NCBI GenBank assembly: GCA_016177145.1 | Contig: JACOVV010000163.1 | Location: 1-6,451, forward strand | Direction: 5' to 3' | Length of the DNA: 6,451 bases | Source of the DNA: Candidatus Omnitrophota bacterium | GTDB taxonomy: Bacteria > Omnitrophota > Gorgyraeia > JACOVV01 | Shown: positions 5,463 to 6,451 of the stretch, piece after piece | How positions within the stretch are numbered: position 1 is the stretch's first letter | Layout: every line of letters begins with the position of its first letter | Made by a program: the position numbers and the translations under genes | Notes under the pieces: generated by a model | Told to the model about the DNA's origin: nothing | Database searches by the model: none | The model's input: only the letters and a program-made list of their open reading frames with translations

Positions 5463-6436
5463 GTTCTCGTACTTTTGTTGATCGAGCGCGAGTTTTTGTC
5501 CGTGCGGGAAAGGGGGGCAATGGCGCGAACAGTTTTGCCCATGACCGTGTGGGCAAGAAGTCTTGGCCCGATGGCGGTCCCGGCGGCAAAGGGGGAGACG
5601 TGATTTTTCGAGCGACCCCGCATCTTCAAACCCTCCTCGATTTTCAATACCGGCAACATTTCTCTGCGGATAAAGGAACACACGGGAGCGGAAACCAGCG
5701 AAACGGACGAAATGGTTTCGACACGGTCGTCGAGGTTCCGGCAGGGACCGTAGTTTTTTCTCTGGAAAACGGAGAAAAAGTTTTATGCGCGGATTTAGTG
5801 ACGGGAGGACAATCCGCTTGCGTGGCCAAAGGGGGAGCCGGCGGTAAAGGAAACAGCCGGAATCTTCCAGCCGAGCCAGGCCAACCGGGAGAAGAGCGGA
5901 CTCTGCTGCTGGAACTAAAGCTTTTGGCGGAGGCAGGGCTCATCGGCTACCCGAACGCCGGTAAATCAACACTGCTGAGTTCAATTTCACGAGCAAGACC
6001 TAAAGTCGCGGAGTACCCCTTTACGACTTTGATTCCTCATCTGGGGGTTGTTGAAACAAAAGAACAACCCTTTACCGTTGCCGATATCCCTGGTTTAATC
6101 AAAGGAGCTCATGAAGGGAAAGGATTGGGAGATGAATTCCTCCGTCACGTTGAGCGGACGAAAGTCCTGATTTTGGTGTTGGATATGGCGGCAACGGAGG
6201 GGAGAGATCCTTACGAAGATTACCGGATTCTTAAAAAAGAGCTGGAAATGTATCAAAAACCCCTCTTAAAGAGAAAACGGTTAGTCGCCGCCAACAAGAT
6301 GGATTTGCCCGGAGCGAAGGAAAATCTGGCGAAGGTCAAACGCCGCATTCGGGAAAAGATCTATCCGATTTCAGCCAAAGAGAAAATAGGGCTTGAGGAA
6401 TTGATTGAGGCGATCGTTGCGAAATTAAAAATGTAG
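5459..6436 (+). CDS. obgE: Obg/CgtA GTPase, 50S ribosome assembly and stress-linked G protein
   Basis: The protein has 325 residues: a glycine-rich Obg fold (about 1-155) and a Ras-like G domain (about 156-325). The extra C-terminal OCT domain of some Gram-positive Obg proteins is absent. G motifs are all intact: G1 GYPNAGKST (163-171), the switch region [14 protein letters not shown]3 DIPG (209-212), G4 NKMD (279-282) and G5 SAK (305-307). Obg binds the 50S subunit near the peptidyl-transferase centre and acts in late assembly. The start is GTG 5459, overlapping the rpmA stop; no ATG fits. The Obg fold is divergent. Where most homologues have FRREKY and GGPDGG, this protein has FAHDRV (about 26-31) and SWPDGG. 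The loop after GKGN (about 129-150) is about eight residues shorter than in E. coli ObgE. The frame is unbroken, so it is read as functional. The last 15 bases of the window contain no further feature. Confidence 0.95.
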   Translation: MSSRTFVDRARVFVRAGKGGNGANSFAHDRVGKKSWPDGGPGGKGGDVIFRATPHLQTLLDFQYRQHFSADKGTHGSGNQRNGRNGFDTVVEVPAGTVVFSLENGEKVLCADLVTGGQSACVAKGGAGGKGNSRNLPAEPGQPGEERTLLLELKLLAEAGLIGYPNAGKSTLLSSISRARPKVAEYPFTTLIPHLGVVETKEQPFTVADIPGLIKGAHEGKGLGDEFLRHVERTKVLILVLDMAATEGRDPYEDYRILKKELEMYQKPLLKRKRLVAANKMDLPGAKENLAKVKRRIREKIYPISAKEKIGLEELIEAIVAKLKM

Positions 6437-6451
6437 GGGCGTATTGCAATA

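Overview
The window shows two functional blocks, all on the + strand and packed with almost no spare DNA. The genes are typical of a diderm (Gram-negative type) bacterium: a type IV pilus secretin with inner-membrane PilN/PilO/PilP partners means an outer membrane is present. Base composition is moderate and most genes have purine-rich Shine-Dalgarno (SD) sites. The lineage cannot be fixed from the sequence. The short secretin without visible AMIN domains, the divergent Obg, and the heptamer repeat element all fit an uncultured candidate phylum (Omnitrophota-like) or a Nitrospirota/Desulfobacterota-type lineage. That placement is an inference of low confidence.

Block 1 (1-2987) is the distal part of a pilMNOPQ operon: the C-terminal part of pilN, then complete pilO, pilP and pilQ. 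Each gene overlaps the next by 1-14 bases, which implies co-transcription and translational coupling. PilN and PilO form the inner-membrane alignment complex, PilP links it across the periplasm, and PilQ is the outer-membrane channel for the pilus. A small unrecognised gene (2998-3255) follows pilQ by 10 bases. It encodes an exported or membrane-anchored protein of about 85 residues with a C-terminal coiled coil.

Block 2 (3316-6436) is a ribosome and RNA module: rng (RNase E/G family), rplU (L21), rpmA (L27) and obgE (ribosome-assembly GTPase). The rplU-rpmA-obgE order is widely conserved, and rng directly upstream is known in several lineages. A near-consensus extended -10 sigma70-type promoter lies in the 52-base gap between rng and the next possible start codon. 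It would drive rplU-rpmA-obgE independently of rng.

The most unusual feature is an imperfect inverted repeat at 974-1082, just inside the 5' end of pilP. Each arm is a run of 7-base repeats (GGAAAAT/GGAAAGT/GGATAGT type). The left arm encodes the basic n-region of the PilP signal peptide, the 31-base loop encodes its hydrophobic core, and the right arm encodes the region leading to the cleavage site. A repeat element therefore appears to have been used as a signal peptide, and the same RNA would form a long hairpin at the pilO-pilP junction. Apart from this element, the small gene after pilQ and a shortened Obg domain, the region is conventional. No new multi-gene system was found.
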